From contig JAJHPK010000090.1 of NCBI GenBank assembly GCA_020890945.1, positions 1-57,560 of the forward strand: a stretch of DNA of 57,560 bases, read 5' to 3'. A program made the translations under genes and the position numbers. The notes beneath the pieces are model-generated. The model did not search any database, was not told the origin of the DNA, and saw nothing but the letters and a program-made list of their open reading frames with translations. This DNA is from Nitrosomonas sp. GTDB lineage: Bacteria; Pseudomonadota; Gammaproteobacteria; Burkholderiales; Nitrosomonadaceae. This document shows, in pieces, positions 36,203 through 44,703 of this stretch (position 1 is its first letter; the number at the start of each line of letters is the position of its first letter).

Positions 36203-37636
36203 TCAATATCGATACATTGCCGGCTTATAAGGTCCATTTTTATCTAAACCAAGATATTTGGCTTGTTCATCGGTGAGCTCGGTCAACTGCGCCCCTAATT
36301 TCCCAAGATGTAAGCGCGCCACTTTCTCATCTAAAGATTTAGGCAACACATAGACATTTTTTTCATATTTTCCACCATGTTGCCATAGCTCCATTTGCGC
36401 CAATACTTGGTTGGTAAATGAGCTAGACATTACAAATGAAGGATGACCCGTGGCGCAACCCAAATTAACCAAACGCCCCTGCGCTAAAACAATAATGCGA
36501 CGCCCTGTTGGAAATATGACATGATCGACTTGTGGTTTAATATTTTCCCAGGTGTATTTCTGGATCGAAGCGATATCAATTTCCGAATCAAAATGACCGA
36601 TGTTGCAAATGATCGCTTGATTTTTCATTTTCAACATATGATCATGGGTAATGACTCGCAAATTACCTGTCGCAGTGACGAAAATATCGGCTTGTTCACA
36701 GGCTTTATCCATCGTCACAACACGATAGCCTTCCATAGCTGCTTGCAAAGCACAGATAGGATCAATTTCGGTAATCCAGACGGTTGCTCCTAAACCTCGC
36801 AGTGATTGCGCGCAGCCTTTACCCACATCACCATAACCGCACACTACCGCAATTTTTCCTGCAATCATCACATCGGTTGCACGTTTAATGCCATCAACGA
36901 GTGACTCTCTGCAACCGTACAAATTGTCGAATTTTGATTTGGTAACTGAATCATTGACATTAAACGCAGGAAAAGGCAATTCACCATTTTTTTGCATTTC
37001 ATACAACCGATGCACCCCCGTGGTGGTCTCTTCAGTAACACCACGAATTCTCGCCAGATTCTGCGAATACCAATTGGGATGCGAAGCGAGCTTATTCTTT
37101 ATGGAGTTAAACAGCGCCGTTTCTTCTTCATTATTAGGATGCGCAATAACGTCAGGATTTTTCTCGGCCTTGGTGCCCAGAATCAGCAACAAAGTAGCAT
37201 CGCCGCCATCATCCAAAATCATGTTGGCGCCACTTTCCTGCCCATCAACCATCCATTCAAAAATGTGATGCGCGTAATCCCAGTAATCTTTGAGAGATTC
37301 ACCTTTGTAAGCAAAAACGGGTATACCTTTTGCCGCAATCGCGGCAGCAGCGTGGTCTTGTGTCGAGAAAATATTGCAAGATGCCCAACGAACTTGCGCA
37401 CCAAGCGCCACAAGCGTTTCGATCAGCACAGCGGTTTGAATGGTCATGTGCAAGGAACCCGCAATACGTGCACCTGCTAATGGCTTTTGATTCGCGTATT
37501 CGGCACGTAACGCCATCAAACCGGGCATTTCCGTTTCTGCAATGGCGATTTCTTTTCGCCCCCATTCAGCCAATGAAATATCGGCTACTTTATAGTCAGT
37601 GAATGAACCAACGCCAGAATTGAGCACAGCGTTCAT
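36203..37636 (-). CDS. ahcY: Adenosylhomocysteinase (S-adenosyl-L-homocysteine hydrolase)
   Basis: NAD-dependent enzyme splitting SAH, the product inhibitor of methyltransferases, into adenosine and homocysteine. The start chosen is the ATG at 37634-37636 ([12 protein letters not shown]). It has AAGGAG (37644-37649) in front, and a longer in-frame opening at 37693 lies inside the riboswitch. That gives 477 aa, with the insertion typical of proteobacterial enzymes. Motifs are [20 protein letters not shown] near 58, [35 protein letters not shown], the Rossmann [20 protein letters not shown] near 255 and the C-terminal [10 protein letters not shown]. Expression is expected to rise with SAH through the leader element. 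Confidence 0.98.
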   Translation of the reverse strand: MNAVLNSGVGSFTDYKVADISLAEWGRKEIAIAETEMPGLMALRAEYANQKPLAGARIAGSLHMTIQTAVLIETLVALGAQVRWASCNIFSTQDHAAAAIAAKGIPVFAYKGESLKDYWDYAHHIFEWMVDGQESGANMILDDGGDATLLLILGTKAEKNPDVIAHPNNEEETALFNSIKNKLASHPNWYSQNLARIRGVTEETTTGVHRLYEMQKNGELPFPAFNVNDSVTKSKFDNLYGCRESLVDGIKRATDVMIAGKIAVVCGYGDVGKGCAQSLRGLGATVWITEIDPICALQAAMEGYRVVTMDKACEQADIFVTATGNLRVITHDHMLKMKNQAIICNIGHFDSEIDIASIQKYTWENIKPQVDHVIFPTGRRIIVLAQGRLVNLGCATGHPSFVMSSSFTNQVLAQMELWQHGGKYEKNVYVLPKSLDEKVARLHLGKLGAQLTELTDEQAKYLGLDKNGPYKPAMYRY

Positions 37637-37661
37637 AATTAATCTCCTTAACAATATGAAC

Positions 37662-37728
37662 GAGCGCCGTTGTAACGATATCCTCAATGCCAAGCCTCAC
37701 GGGAAAAACCGTTGCAGCGCTCCTTAGC
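37662..37728 (-). promoter_or_regulatory. S-adenosylhomocysteine (SAH) riboswitch in the ahcY leader
   Basis: Read on the minus strand, the leader contains the family-specific blocks AAGGAGCGCTGCAACGG, then GAGGCTTGGC and finally AACGGCGCTC. P1 pairs GCTAAG with CTTGGC, P2 pairs ACGG with CCGT, and the pseudoknot pairs GAGCGC with GCGCTC. These match the architecture of the SAH riboswitch known upstream of ahcY in Beta- and Gammaproteobacteria, a genetic ON switch. The 3' end lies 12 bases before the AAGGAG of ahcY, so ligand-dependent exposure of the ribosome-binding site or readthrough is possible. Confidence 0.93.
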
Positions 37729-37785
37729 ATAGGGGACTAGAAAAACTCTAACTTATATTAACTCATTGCATTACCTATTAAAAAC

Positions 37786-38949
37786 TCACAATCCCGCATC
37801 GGCACGAAGTTGATTAGCCTTATCAGTACGTTCCCAAGTGAACTCGGCTTCATCACGACCGAAGTGTCCATAAGCGGCTGTTTTGGCATAAATGGGTCGC
37901 AATAAATCGAGTGCGTAAATAATACCTCTCGGACGCAAATCAAAATGTTTTTCTATGAGCTGTACTATTTTGTCATCGTCGATCTTACCTGTTCCAAACG
38001 TATTGACCATTAACGAAACAGGTTTTGCAACACCTATCGCATAAGCGACTTGAACTTCGCATTTGCTAGCAATACCTGCGGCTACAATGTTTTTAGCAAC
38101 ATAACGACCAGCATAGCTCGCTGAACGATCCACTTTTGAAGGATCTTTACCAGAAAACGCACCACCACCATGAGGAGCAGATCCACCATAGCTATCGACG
38201 ATAATTTTCCTTCCGGTCAAACCGCAATCTCCCATCGGCCCGCCAACCACAAAACGACCCGTCGGATTAACGAGATAATTCGTGTCACTACTTATCATTT
38301 CCTTGGGTAATACAGGTTTGATAATTTCCTCGATAACGGCTGCTTTCAAGTCTTGATAGGCTATCTCTGGATCATGCTGGGTTGAAATCACAACGGTCTC
38401 AATTTTTGTTGGCTTACCATCCACATAACGAACCGAGACTTGTGATTTTGCATCAGGTCTCAACCACGGTAACCGCCCACTTTTCCTCAGCTGTGCTTGT
38501 CGCTCAACCAGGCGATGCGCATAATAAATCGGCATCGGCATAAGTTGCGGCGTTTCGTCACATGCAAAACCAAACATCAATCCTTGATCACCGGCCCCTT
38601 GGTCCATTTCCTCCTCTTTCGAGCGATTAACGCCTTGAGCGATATCAGGAGATTGTTTATTAAAAGCCGTCAAAACTGCACAGGTTGTGGAATCGAACCC
38701 GATATTTGAACTGGTATATCCTATGTTTTTAACCGTTTCACGCGCGATAATATTGTAATCGACGGATGCATGTGTGGTAATTTCCCCGGATAACACAATC
38801 AATCCAGTGCTGCACAATGTTTCACAAGCCACTCTGGCGTTTTTATCTTGACTAAGAATTGCGTCTAAAACCGCATCAGAAATTTGATCGGCAACTTTAT
38901 CAGGATGTCCCTCTGAAACAGACTCTGAAGTAAAAAGGTAATTCTTCAT
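37786..38949 (-). CDS. metK: S-adenosylmethionine synthetase
   Basis: Makes SAM from methionine and ATP. The 387 aa are full length. [22 protein letters not shown] at the N-terminus carries the ATP-binding His. [23 protein letters not shown] near 118, [26 protein letters not shown] near 230-255 and [23 protein letters not shown] near 260 complete the active site. It lies directly upstream of the SAH riboswitch and ahcY. No SAM-responsive leader was recognised before metK itself. Confidence 0.98.
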   Translation of the reverse strand: MKNYLFTSESVSEGHPDKVADQISDAVLDAILSQDKNARVACETLCSTGLIVLSGEITTHASVDYNIIARETVKNIGYTSSNIGFDSTTCAVLTAFNKQSPDIAQGVNRSKEEEMDQGAGDQGLMFGFACDETPQLMPMPIYYAHRLVERQAQLRKSGRLPWLRPDAKSQVSVRYVDGKPTKIETVVISTQHDPEIAYQDLKAAVIEEIIKPVLPKEMISSDTNYLVNPTGRFVVGGPMGDCGLTGRKIIVDSYGGSAPHGGGAFSGKDPSKVDRSASYAGRYVAKNIVAAGIASKCEVQVAYAIGVAKPVSLMVNTFGTGKIDDDKIVQLIEKHFDLRPRGIIYALDLLRPIYAKTAAYGHFGRDEAEFTWERTDKANQLRADAGL

Positions 38950-39091
38950 AAAATATAGTGTTAGTTACACAAAAAAATAAAAAAAGACCGGATAGTATAC
39001 CGCTCATTTATTTTTGTGTACGTTAAAGTATCTAGGCAAATAGGTTCTAATTTGCACAAAAGCATTAAGAGACTGCATAGATTACCTCAAG

Positions 39092-39127
39092 TACATAACC
39101 CCGCTGCTTTTGCAGCGGGGTTATGTA
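39092..39127 (-). terminator. Perfect 16-bp hairpin after the TIGR03032 gene
   Basis: TACATAACCCCGCTGC, a four-base TTTT loop (AAAA on the minus strand) and its exact complement form a perfect palindromic hairpin. It starts 13 bases after the stop of the minus-strand TIGR03032 gene and before the metK promoter region. No T tract follows on either strand, so it may stall or protect RNA and not act as a classical intrinsic terminator. Confidence 0.55.
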
Positions 39128-39140
39128 TTTAATCTCGCCA

Positions 39141-40226
39141 TCAGTTTTCAATACTCAATAAGCGACGAATTTCGTCTGTTTTAAAACCGAGCGCTTTAGG
39201 TCGCCTAATCCCTGGCAACGGAATTACGTCGTACAATTCATTAACCACACCTTCCATACGGAGCCAATGCACCATATCACCCGTCCGTAAATCCACGACC
39301 TGGATCCCGCAACGCGCCTCGACCTGATGTGATTTAAGATTGTCATCTAACGCCAAGCCACTAAAGGTTTTATTTTCGCGTGATTTGGATAGCCCGATTA
39401 ACGCAAAATCACCGTGAAAACTCAATCCGCGCATATAACCAGGACAGAAGCACACTGTTTCAAAACGTCCAGTATGCAAATCGACAAAACCAAAATCGCC
39501 CGTTCCAGAATTAAGAACCCACAATTTTCCTTGATGCCAACGCGGCGAATGAGGCATGGATAATCCTGAACAGACTATTTCATTGCGCGCAACGTCTATG
39601 ACAACACCGCCGTTAGCACGATGCTCTCGCCAGCCATCGGCAATGTTACTTTGACTAACTGCTGTAACATAAGCGGGTTGGCCATTCTTCATGGCCAGAC
39701 CATTCAAATGACAGCGATCTTCTGCTGCTAACTTGTTCAAAAAGAATGGTTGCCATAACGGTTTAAAACTGTGCGTTTCACTCAAAGTGGCCAAACAACC
39801 AAAGAGTGTATTGACGAATATCAAACGACCATCGCTATCCACCGCCATATCATGGATATCCAAATCACCCGTGGTATAACCTACCTGCGGCACATACAAT
39901 CGATCATACTCATCTTGCTGCTGTCCAGGTTCCAATACATTTTCAAAGCGCCATACTTGATACAAACTGCTCATGTATAGACCGTTGGTTGACGCACATA
40001 ACCCCATGCAACGATTAAAACTACGTTCAAAAACCGATAAATCGTTGCCTGCTTTTAAACCAATAAAATAGATCTTACCGATTTGATAGGTTGTAAATGA
40101 AATCGAAAGGCGTTGCTCTGCCATCCAGGATAAAAATTGGCGAGAAGTGCTGATTTCAAGTGTGGGCGTGGGTGTAGGCGTGGTTGAGGGAGGAATCGAA
40201 GATGGGGCAGTATCACTTGTATTCAT
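39141..40226 (-). CDS. TIGR03032 family protein
   Basis: 361 aa of a beta-propeller-like family of unknown biochemistry. Characteristic segments are FTTYQIGKIYFIGL near 42, NRCMGLCAST, YQVWRFENVL, GDLDIHDMAVDSDGRLIFVNTLFGCLATL near 136-165, AEDRCHLNGLAMKNGQPAYVTA near 190, GLSMPHSPRWHQGKLWVLNSGTG near 240 and VVDLRTGDMVHWLRMEG near 318. The N-terminus is Pro/Thr-rich and looks disordered. It lies 65 bases downstream of the FG-GAP/RTX protein gene. In my recollection this family often sits beside large surface or repeat proteins, but its role is not known. Confidence 0.9.
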   Translation of the reverse strand: MNTSDTAPSSIPPSTTPTPTPTLEISTSRQFLSWMAEQRLSISFTTYQIGKIYFIGLKAGNDLSVFERSFNRCMGLCASTNGLYMSSLYQVWRFENVLEPGQQQDEYDRLYVPQVGYTTGDLDIHDMAVDSDGRLIFVNTLFGCLATLSETHSFKPLWQPFFLNKLAAEDRCHLNGLAMKNGQPAYVTAVSQSNIADGWREHRANGGVVIDVARNEIVCSGLSMPHSPRWHQGKLWVLNSGTGDFGFVDLHTGRFETVCFCPGYMRGLSFHGDFALIGLSKSRENKTFSGLALDDNLKSHQVEARCGIQVVDLRTGDMVHWLRMEGVVNELYDVIPLPGIRRPKALGFKTDEIRRLLSIEN

Positions 40227-40290
40227 TAAAAAATCCAGATAGGTTTATTTTTCTAAGCAATGTCAGCGTACTGCCCATTATAGAATGATT

Positions 40291-42186
40291 CTAAACAAAA
40301 TCCACCATGACATTTACACCCACTACCAATTGAACATCTGCGTTGGTATAGGTGTGCATACCATTGTAAATTCCTTTATCTTGCCATCCGCTATCGGTAA
40401 TGTGCACATAATCGCCGTGATTGCCATTGACGATCAGTTTATTAGTAGTATCGGATAATGCTTTTAATTGTGTTGCATTGAGCGTTACACCATTATCGCT
40501 ACCGGATGCTCCATATAAAGAAATTTTTTCAATTCCCTTGATTTTTCCAGAAAAATTGGTCAAATCCAGATTTGCATCTACGGCAGCTATAGCTAATGTA
40601 TCGCTATTTCCATTGCCGCCATCAACCAGTTTGAAATTCAAATCGCTCACCCGAATGTAATCGTTGCCGTTGCCCGCAAGATAGGTATCTGCCCCGCCTT
40701 TTCCGATGAGGGTATCGTTGCCATTACCCGCTTCAAAACGTTCGGCTGCTTTAGTGCCTACAAGCATATCGCTTTTATTGGTGCCTTTAATGACTTTTTC
40801 TGGATTCGAGAAGAAATCACTACGTCCGAAAATGACAGAGTTAGCCACCGTAAAATCATCAAAACCATCCTTATTGATATCGCCTGCAGCACTGAAGCTT
40901 GTTAACTGATCTCCAGCATGTAATCCATCGACACGAAAACCGGCATCACTAGCCAAATTAGCCAAATCCAGTGTGGCGCTAAAACCGGTCGATTTGCCGA
41001 AAATAACATAGACAGAACCAGAATCTACGCCATGATTATCTGCTCCTCTAGCACCGATCAATATGTCGCCAAAACCATCGCCATTGACATCGCCTGCGTT
41101 ACTGACTGAACTACCCAATTCATCTCCGGCGAGGCCATTCATGGCAAAACCATTGGTGCCATCCAGGTTGGCCAAATTCACCACTGCATCAAACCCAGAA
41201 GCTTTGCCAAACACGACATAACTGGAACCTGATTTATTTCCATTGATATCAGTGCCAGGAGCGCCAATCAACACATCTGAAAAGCCGTCATCATTCACGT
41301 CGCCTGCATTGCTAACCTCGTAACCTGCAAAATCATACTCATTGATGCCATCCAAGCGAAAACCATTCGTACCATCGAGCGAGGTCATAAGGAATTTTCC
41401 ACTCATTCCAGAAGCCTTGCCAAATACGACATAAGCAGACCCGGCACTTACCAATTTATTATTCGAAGCATCATAGCTTACACTGATACCTGACCCCACG
41501 ATCAAGTCATCATAGCCATCATTATTGATATCGCCAGTACCTCTGGCCAAACTACCAAAGCCATCAGACGTGAATTCGTCGTCGGTAGCTTGCAATGTAA
41601 AACCTTTCGTGCCATTCGAACCAATTTGTATGGTATCGTTGACAAAGCTACTTTGGCCAAATATTACCTTGCTCAGGTGTGGACCGTAACCAGCGGTGCT
41701 ACTCAAAATAATATCATTCATACCATCGCCATTGATATCACCCGCATTCATTGCAGCAATATTCACATCGTAATTAGCATTTTGGAGAGCACGAACATTG
41801 ACACCGCCATCATTTAAACTTTCAATGCTTTTAAAGCCCGTGCCTTTGCCAAAGAAAATTGAGGCGCTGTCATTCGAAAACGTAGTCGAAGGAAGAATTA
41901 AATCATCGAAGCCATCGCCGTTAAAATCCCCAATCGCTGCACCTGGGCCATTTCCATAAGGGTTAGGAAGGTCTGGTTTTATAGAAAAACCATTTTTCCC
42001 ATTGAGTATCGATGGATCAATCGTTGCACTAAATGGCGTATTTTTACCAAAGATTACCGACGATCCTGATACTAAATCATCGTAACCATCACCATTCATA
42101 TCTCCTGCATTACGAACAGTGGAAAAACCATTTACTTTAAAACCATTGCTACCATTGAGTGTAGTTAAATCAAAAACTTGTGTCAT
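40291..42186 (-). CDS. FG-GAP (integrin-alpha-like) seven-repeat protein with RTX calcium-binding tail, probable type I secretion substrate
   Basis: 631 aa without a Sec signal peptide. Seven FG-GAP repeats carry the calcium loop GD-x-N-x-DG-xx-D (GDMNGDGYDD, GDFNGDGFDD, GDINGDGMND, GDINNDGYDD, GDVNDDGFSD, GDVNGDGFGD, GDINKDGFDD), the number needed for a closed seven-blade propeller. Residues about 465-520 hold RTX nonapeptide-like turns (GNGNDTLIGKGGADTY, GNGNDYIRVSD). The last 100 residues, ending in VGVNVMVDFV, look like an uncleaved type I secretion signal region. A good AGGAG precedes the ATG. The TIGR03032 gene follows. Likely an adhesin or extracellular matrix-binding protein; no ABC exporter is nearby. 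Confidence 0.85.
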   Translation of the reverse strand: MTQVFDLTTLNGSNGFKVNGFSTVRNAGDMNGDGYDDLVSGSSVIFGKNTPFSATIDPSILNGKNGFSIKPDLPNPYGNGPGAAIGDFNGDGFDDLILPSTTFSNDSASIFFGKGTGFKSIESLNDGGVNVRALQNANYDVNIAAMNAGDINGDGMNDIILSSTAGYGPHLSKVIFGQSSFVNDTIQIGSNGTKGFTLQATDDEFTSDGFGSLARGTGDINNDGYDDLIVGSGISVSYDASNNKLVSAGSAYVVFGKASGMSGKFLMTSLDGTNGFRLDGINEYDFAGYEVSNAGDVNDDGFSDVLIGAPGTDINGNKSGSSYVVFGKASGFDAVVNLANLDGTNGFAMNGLAGDELGSSVSNAGDVNGDGFGDILIGARGADNHGVDSGSVYVIFGKSTGFSATLDLANLASDAGFRVDGLHAGDQLTSFSAAGDINKDGFDDFTVANSVIFGRSDFFSNPEKVIKGTNKSDMLVGTKAAERFEAGNGNDTLIGKGGADTYLAGNGNDYIRVSDLNFKLVDGGNGNSDTLAIAAVDANLDLTNFSGKIKGIEKISLYGASGSDNGVTLNATQLKALSDTTNKLIVNGNHGDYVHITDSGWQDKGIYNGMHTYTNADVQLVVGVNVMVDFV

Positions 42187-42746
42187 ATTAAAAACTCCTA
42201 GAAAAAAATTAGCAAAGAAAACATTTGTGACATGACCATTACAAAATTATTAATACAAATAAATACTTGAACCATGTTGCAATGTCATTCTTTCAGAGTT
42301 ATTAGAAAAAAGATATAGGACCAACCTGTGATTATGGTCCTATGAAATAGGCAACAATTTCTCAAGAATGGCGCCCTAAATCTATCTCCTTAACTGGTTA
42401 TACATCGTTTCTCTATCTATACCGCACTCAACTTCTAAAAGCTTAATTTTGAAATAAAAGCAAAAATTCTGACAATCTTGATTTCAGGTAATCAAAGATA
42501 AGATCCATTGATTCGATAGCTACGGACTCTATACCGCTCATTTGTCAGATTTTCAACGAAAAATCGCAACGCAAGGAAGATTTAAGTCAAATTATCTTTT
42601 TCGCAATATCTTTGCTATCGATTGATCACTTCAAGGATAAGACAGATCGTTTGAAAAATCACTGAAATGAGAAATCCATGTGCTTTTGCAAAGATTTCAT
42701 TGTATTTTAGCTTTTGAACAGGTATTTGTAATATTTAAGAATATTT
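42187..42746. other. Long non-coding region upstream of the FG-GAP gene
   Basis: About 560 AT-rich bases between ygjP (ending at 42747) and the FG-GAP gene (starting at 42186), both on the minus strand. It contains a terminator-like hairpin at 42305-42343. Apart from that I see neither a gene nor an RNA, and no recognisable operator. The promoter of the FG-GAP gene should lie in the last 120 bases. Confidence 0.6.
42305..42343 (-). terminator. Rho-independent terminator on the minus strand
   Basis: On the minus strand, ATAGGACC pairs with GGTCCTAT over a 13-base loop, and the stem is followed by ATCTTTTTTC. The stem is 8 bp with four G:C pairs and a proper T run. It separates the lnt-to-ygjP operon from the FG-GAP gene. 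Confidence 0.6.
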
Positions 42747-43439
42747 TTAAAAAAACTTCTTTAATTCCATTCGGGCTGAAAGATATTGAGGATAAATACG
42801 CTCGACTAAATCCCAAAATGCTTTGGAATGATTCAATTCAATTAAATGGCATAGTTCGTGTGCGATTACATAATCAATTAAATGTAATGGTAATTGAATC
42901 AACCGCCAATTTAAGTGAATTATCCCGCGGCTGGTGCAACTGCCCCACGAAGTTTTGGCGTGGGATAGGCGAAAAACAGTTTTTTCGACGTGTAATTTTT
43001 TTGCAAAGCAATCGATTCGCTCGCTAAAACAAGTGATCGCTTGTTCGTGATACCAGGTCATTACGAATTTTTCTATCTGTTGAGGCATCAATGCTCGGAT
43101 AGATGGATGCAAAATCATTGTGTCGGTTTTGCGCGCCATCACGATTTCTTCTAATTTCCCGCATGAAATAACCCAAGGTTCGCCAAATAAAGGGTAGGTA
43201 TTATCTGCTGTCCATTGCAAGGATAGGTTCTGTTTGTTATTCCATTGTTTGAGTTTTTGCGTGATCCAATCAGCTTTTTCTTGCAGCACTGTTTCGATTT
43301 GCGTTAAAGGTGCTTGCTGTGGAATCGTGATGCTTAAACCTTGATGATCAATTTTTAATCCTATTGACCGGCGTCGGCTACGATTTAACGTATATGTGAT
43401 AGTTTGTCCATTGAGGACAGTTTGTTGGTTTGTTTTCAA
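42747..43439 (-). CDS. ygjP: YgjP-like (M48/DUF45) metallopeptidase
   Basis: 230 aa of the YgjP/SprT-like family. The zinc motif is HELCHLIELNHSKAFW near residue 197, where HExxH plus the downstream His are metal ligands. RLSHAKTSWGSCTSRGIIHLNWRL before it is the other family hallmark. Physiological function is unclear. It begins at TTG overlapping the plsC stop (TTGA), so it is coupled to plsC and ends the lnt-glyQ-glyS-gmhB-plsC-ygjP series. Confidence 0.9.
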   Translation of the reverse strand: MKTNQQTVLNGQTITYTLNRSRRRSIGLKIDHQGLSITIPQQAPLTQIETVLQEKADWITQKLKQWNNKQNLSLQWTADNTYPLFGEPWVISCGKLEEIVMARKTDTMILHPSIRALMPQQIEKFVMTWYHEQAITCFSERIDCFAKKLHVEKTVFRLSHAKTSWGSCTSRGIIHLNWRLIQLPLHLIDYVIAHELCHLIELNHSKAFWDLVERIYPQYLSARMELKKFF

Positions 43440-44161
43440 TGCGACGAATGCGTGCGGGTGCTAATACGTTGCACTTCGGTTTCGATCCAGTTTTCGACTT
43501 GCACATTTAAATCGTTGGCTTCCATACCGGTTGGATCAATCGGTTTGCCAATGCTGACAGTAATCGTCCCCGGTTTTTTTACAAACGAATTTCTCCCCCA
43601 GAACTCTCCTGCATTGTGCGCAACCGGCACTACGTTAAAGCCGGTATGCGTGGCCAACCAAGCGCCTCCAATACGGTATTTTCCACGGTTGCCTGGTGCA
43701 ATGCGCGTGCCTTCAGGAAACACCACCACCCAAAAACCTTCTTTTAAGCGGTCTATGCCTTGTTCAACGATTTGTTCCAGGGCTTTTTTACCTGATTTTC
43801 GATCAATGGCAATTGGGTTAGTCATGGCAAGTCCCCAGCCAAAAAAAGGAATCAACAGAAGTTCTTTTTTTAACACCCATACTTGTGGCGGAAAAATTTC
43901 CTGAAAGGCGAGCGTTTCCCAAGCGGATTGATGTTTGGAAAGCACAATGCTGGGTGTTTTAGGAATGTTTTCTGCACCCACAATTTGATAGCGTAACCCA
44001 CACAAGTGCCACAGCAAAAACAACATCGTTTTTGTCCAAGTCGAAGTCACTCGATAACGTTGCATGGGTGTTAACGGAAAGCACATTAACGTGGCCAATG
44101 CGAATGGTGGGGTGATGATGATTTGCAGCAGCATATAAATGGTTGATCGTAAGGCGGCCAT
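43436..44161 (-). CDS. plsC: 1-acyl-sn-glycerol-3-phosphate acyltransferase
   Basis: Adds the second acyl chain to lysophosphatidic acid, producing phosphatidate for all phospholipids. The 241 aa have an N-terminal membrane helix (about 5-25). The catalytic motif is SKHQSAWET near residue 93, with His and a Glu in the place of the usual Asp of H-x4-D. FPEGTRIAPG near 150 is the substrate motif. I believe HQSxWE variants are common in this proteobacterial subgroup, so activity is expected. It follows gmhB by 1 base. Confidence 0.93.
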   Translation of the reverse strand: MAALRSTIYMLLQIIITPPFALATLMCFPLTPMQRYRVTSTWTKTMLFLLWHLCGLRYQIVGAENIPKTPSIVLSKHQSAWETLAFQEIFPPQVWVLKKELLLIPFFGWGLAMTNPIAIDRKSGKKALEQIVEQGIDRLKEGFWVVVFPEGTRIAPGNRGKYRIGGAWLATHTGFNVVPVAHNAGEFWGRNSFVKKPGTITVSIGKPIDPTGMEANDLNVQVENWIETEVQRISTRTHSSH

Positions 44162-44162
44162 A

Positions 44163-44702
44163 CTAGAGTTCCCCGACTAATGCATCCGCGGCTGTTGCGA
44201 GACTGTCATATATTTGTGTGTTGGCAGGCAGTTCATTTTGACTACGAGTCTCCTGTCCTTTACCAGTCAAAACCAAAACTGGCACTGCGCCAGCGGTAGC
44301 GGCGGCTTGTAAATCGCGTAGTGAATCGCCGATTGCTGGAACATTTTTCAAATTAGTGCCATAGCGTTGCATGATTTCGGAAAATAAACCGGTTGCTGGT
44401 TTGCGGCAATTACATTGAGCTGTTTTTGCATGCGGACAGAAGAATATCGCATCAATGCGTCCGCCAACTTGGCTGACAGCCTGATGCATTTTTTGATTGA
44501 TGGCATTGTAAGTACTCATGTCTAACAATCCACGCCCAATGCCGGATTGGTTGGTCGCGATCACCACTCGATAACCTGAGTGTGTTAAACGCGCAATCGC
44601 CTCCAAACTACCTGGTATCGGAATCCATTCTTCCGGAGTTTTGACAGTGGTATCGCTGGCCTGATTGATAACGCCAGCTTGGTCTAAGATAATCAGTTTC
44701 AT
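44163..44702 (-). CDS. gmhB: GmhB-like D,D-heptose 1,7-bisphosphate phosphatase with altered HAD motif I
   Basis: 179 aa HAD phosphatase; GmhB normally removes the C7 phosphate of D-glycero-D-manno-heptose 1,7-bisphosphate for the LPS inner core. Zinc ligands are all present (CPHAKTAQCNCRKP, near residue 90-104), as are IATNQSGIGRG (motif II) and IGDSLRDLQAA (motif IV). But motif I reads LDQAGVIN: nucleophile Asp7 is kept while the second Asp (general acid/base, expected in D-x-D at residue 9) is Ala, and the following N-x-DS is NQAS. It lies between glyS and plsC, with 1-base gaps on each side. The chain is otherwise intact, so the loss looks recent or compensated. Confidence 0.88.
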   Translation of the reverse strand: MKLIILDQAGVINQASDTTVKTPEEWIPIPGSLEAIARLTHSGYRVVIATNQSGIGRGLLDMSTYNAINQKMHQAVSQVGGRIDAIFFCPHAKTAQCNCRKPATGLFSEIMQRYGTNLKNVPAIGDSLRDLQAAATAGAVPVLVLTGKGQETRSQNELPANTQIYDSLATAADALVGEL

Positions 44703-44703
44703 A

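Noticed and set aside
36992-37480. 162-aa plus-strand ORF opposite ahcY.
   Set aside because: Antisense to the highly conserved AhcY core; no ribosome-binding site or family.
38685-38700. A stretch whose reverse complement (GGGTTCGATTCC) looks like a tRNA T-arm.
   Set aside because: It lies in frame inside metK, encoding IGFDSTT, and no acceptor or anticodon stem can be drawn around it.
38950-39091. Possible SAM riboswitch upstream of metK.
   Set aside because: None of the conserved blocks of the known SAM classes could be found in this AT-rich spacer.
40700-42150. Repeated sequence blocks considered as a CRISPR-like or tandem DNA repeat array.
   Set aside because: The repeats are degenerate at DNA level, about 180-200 bases long and in frame; they are the FG-GAP protein repeats.
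43404-43904. 166-aa plus-strand ORF opposite plsC.
   Set aside because: Antisense to the plsC catalytic region with no recognisable domain.
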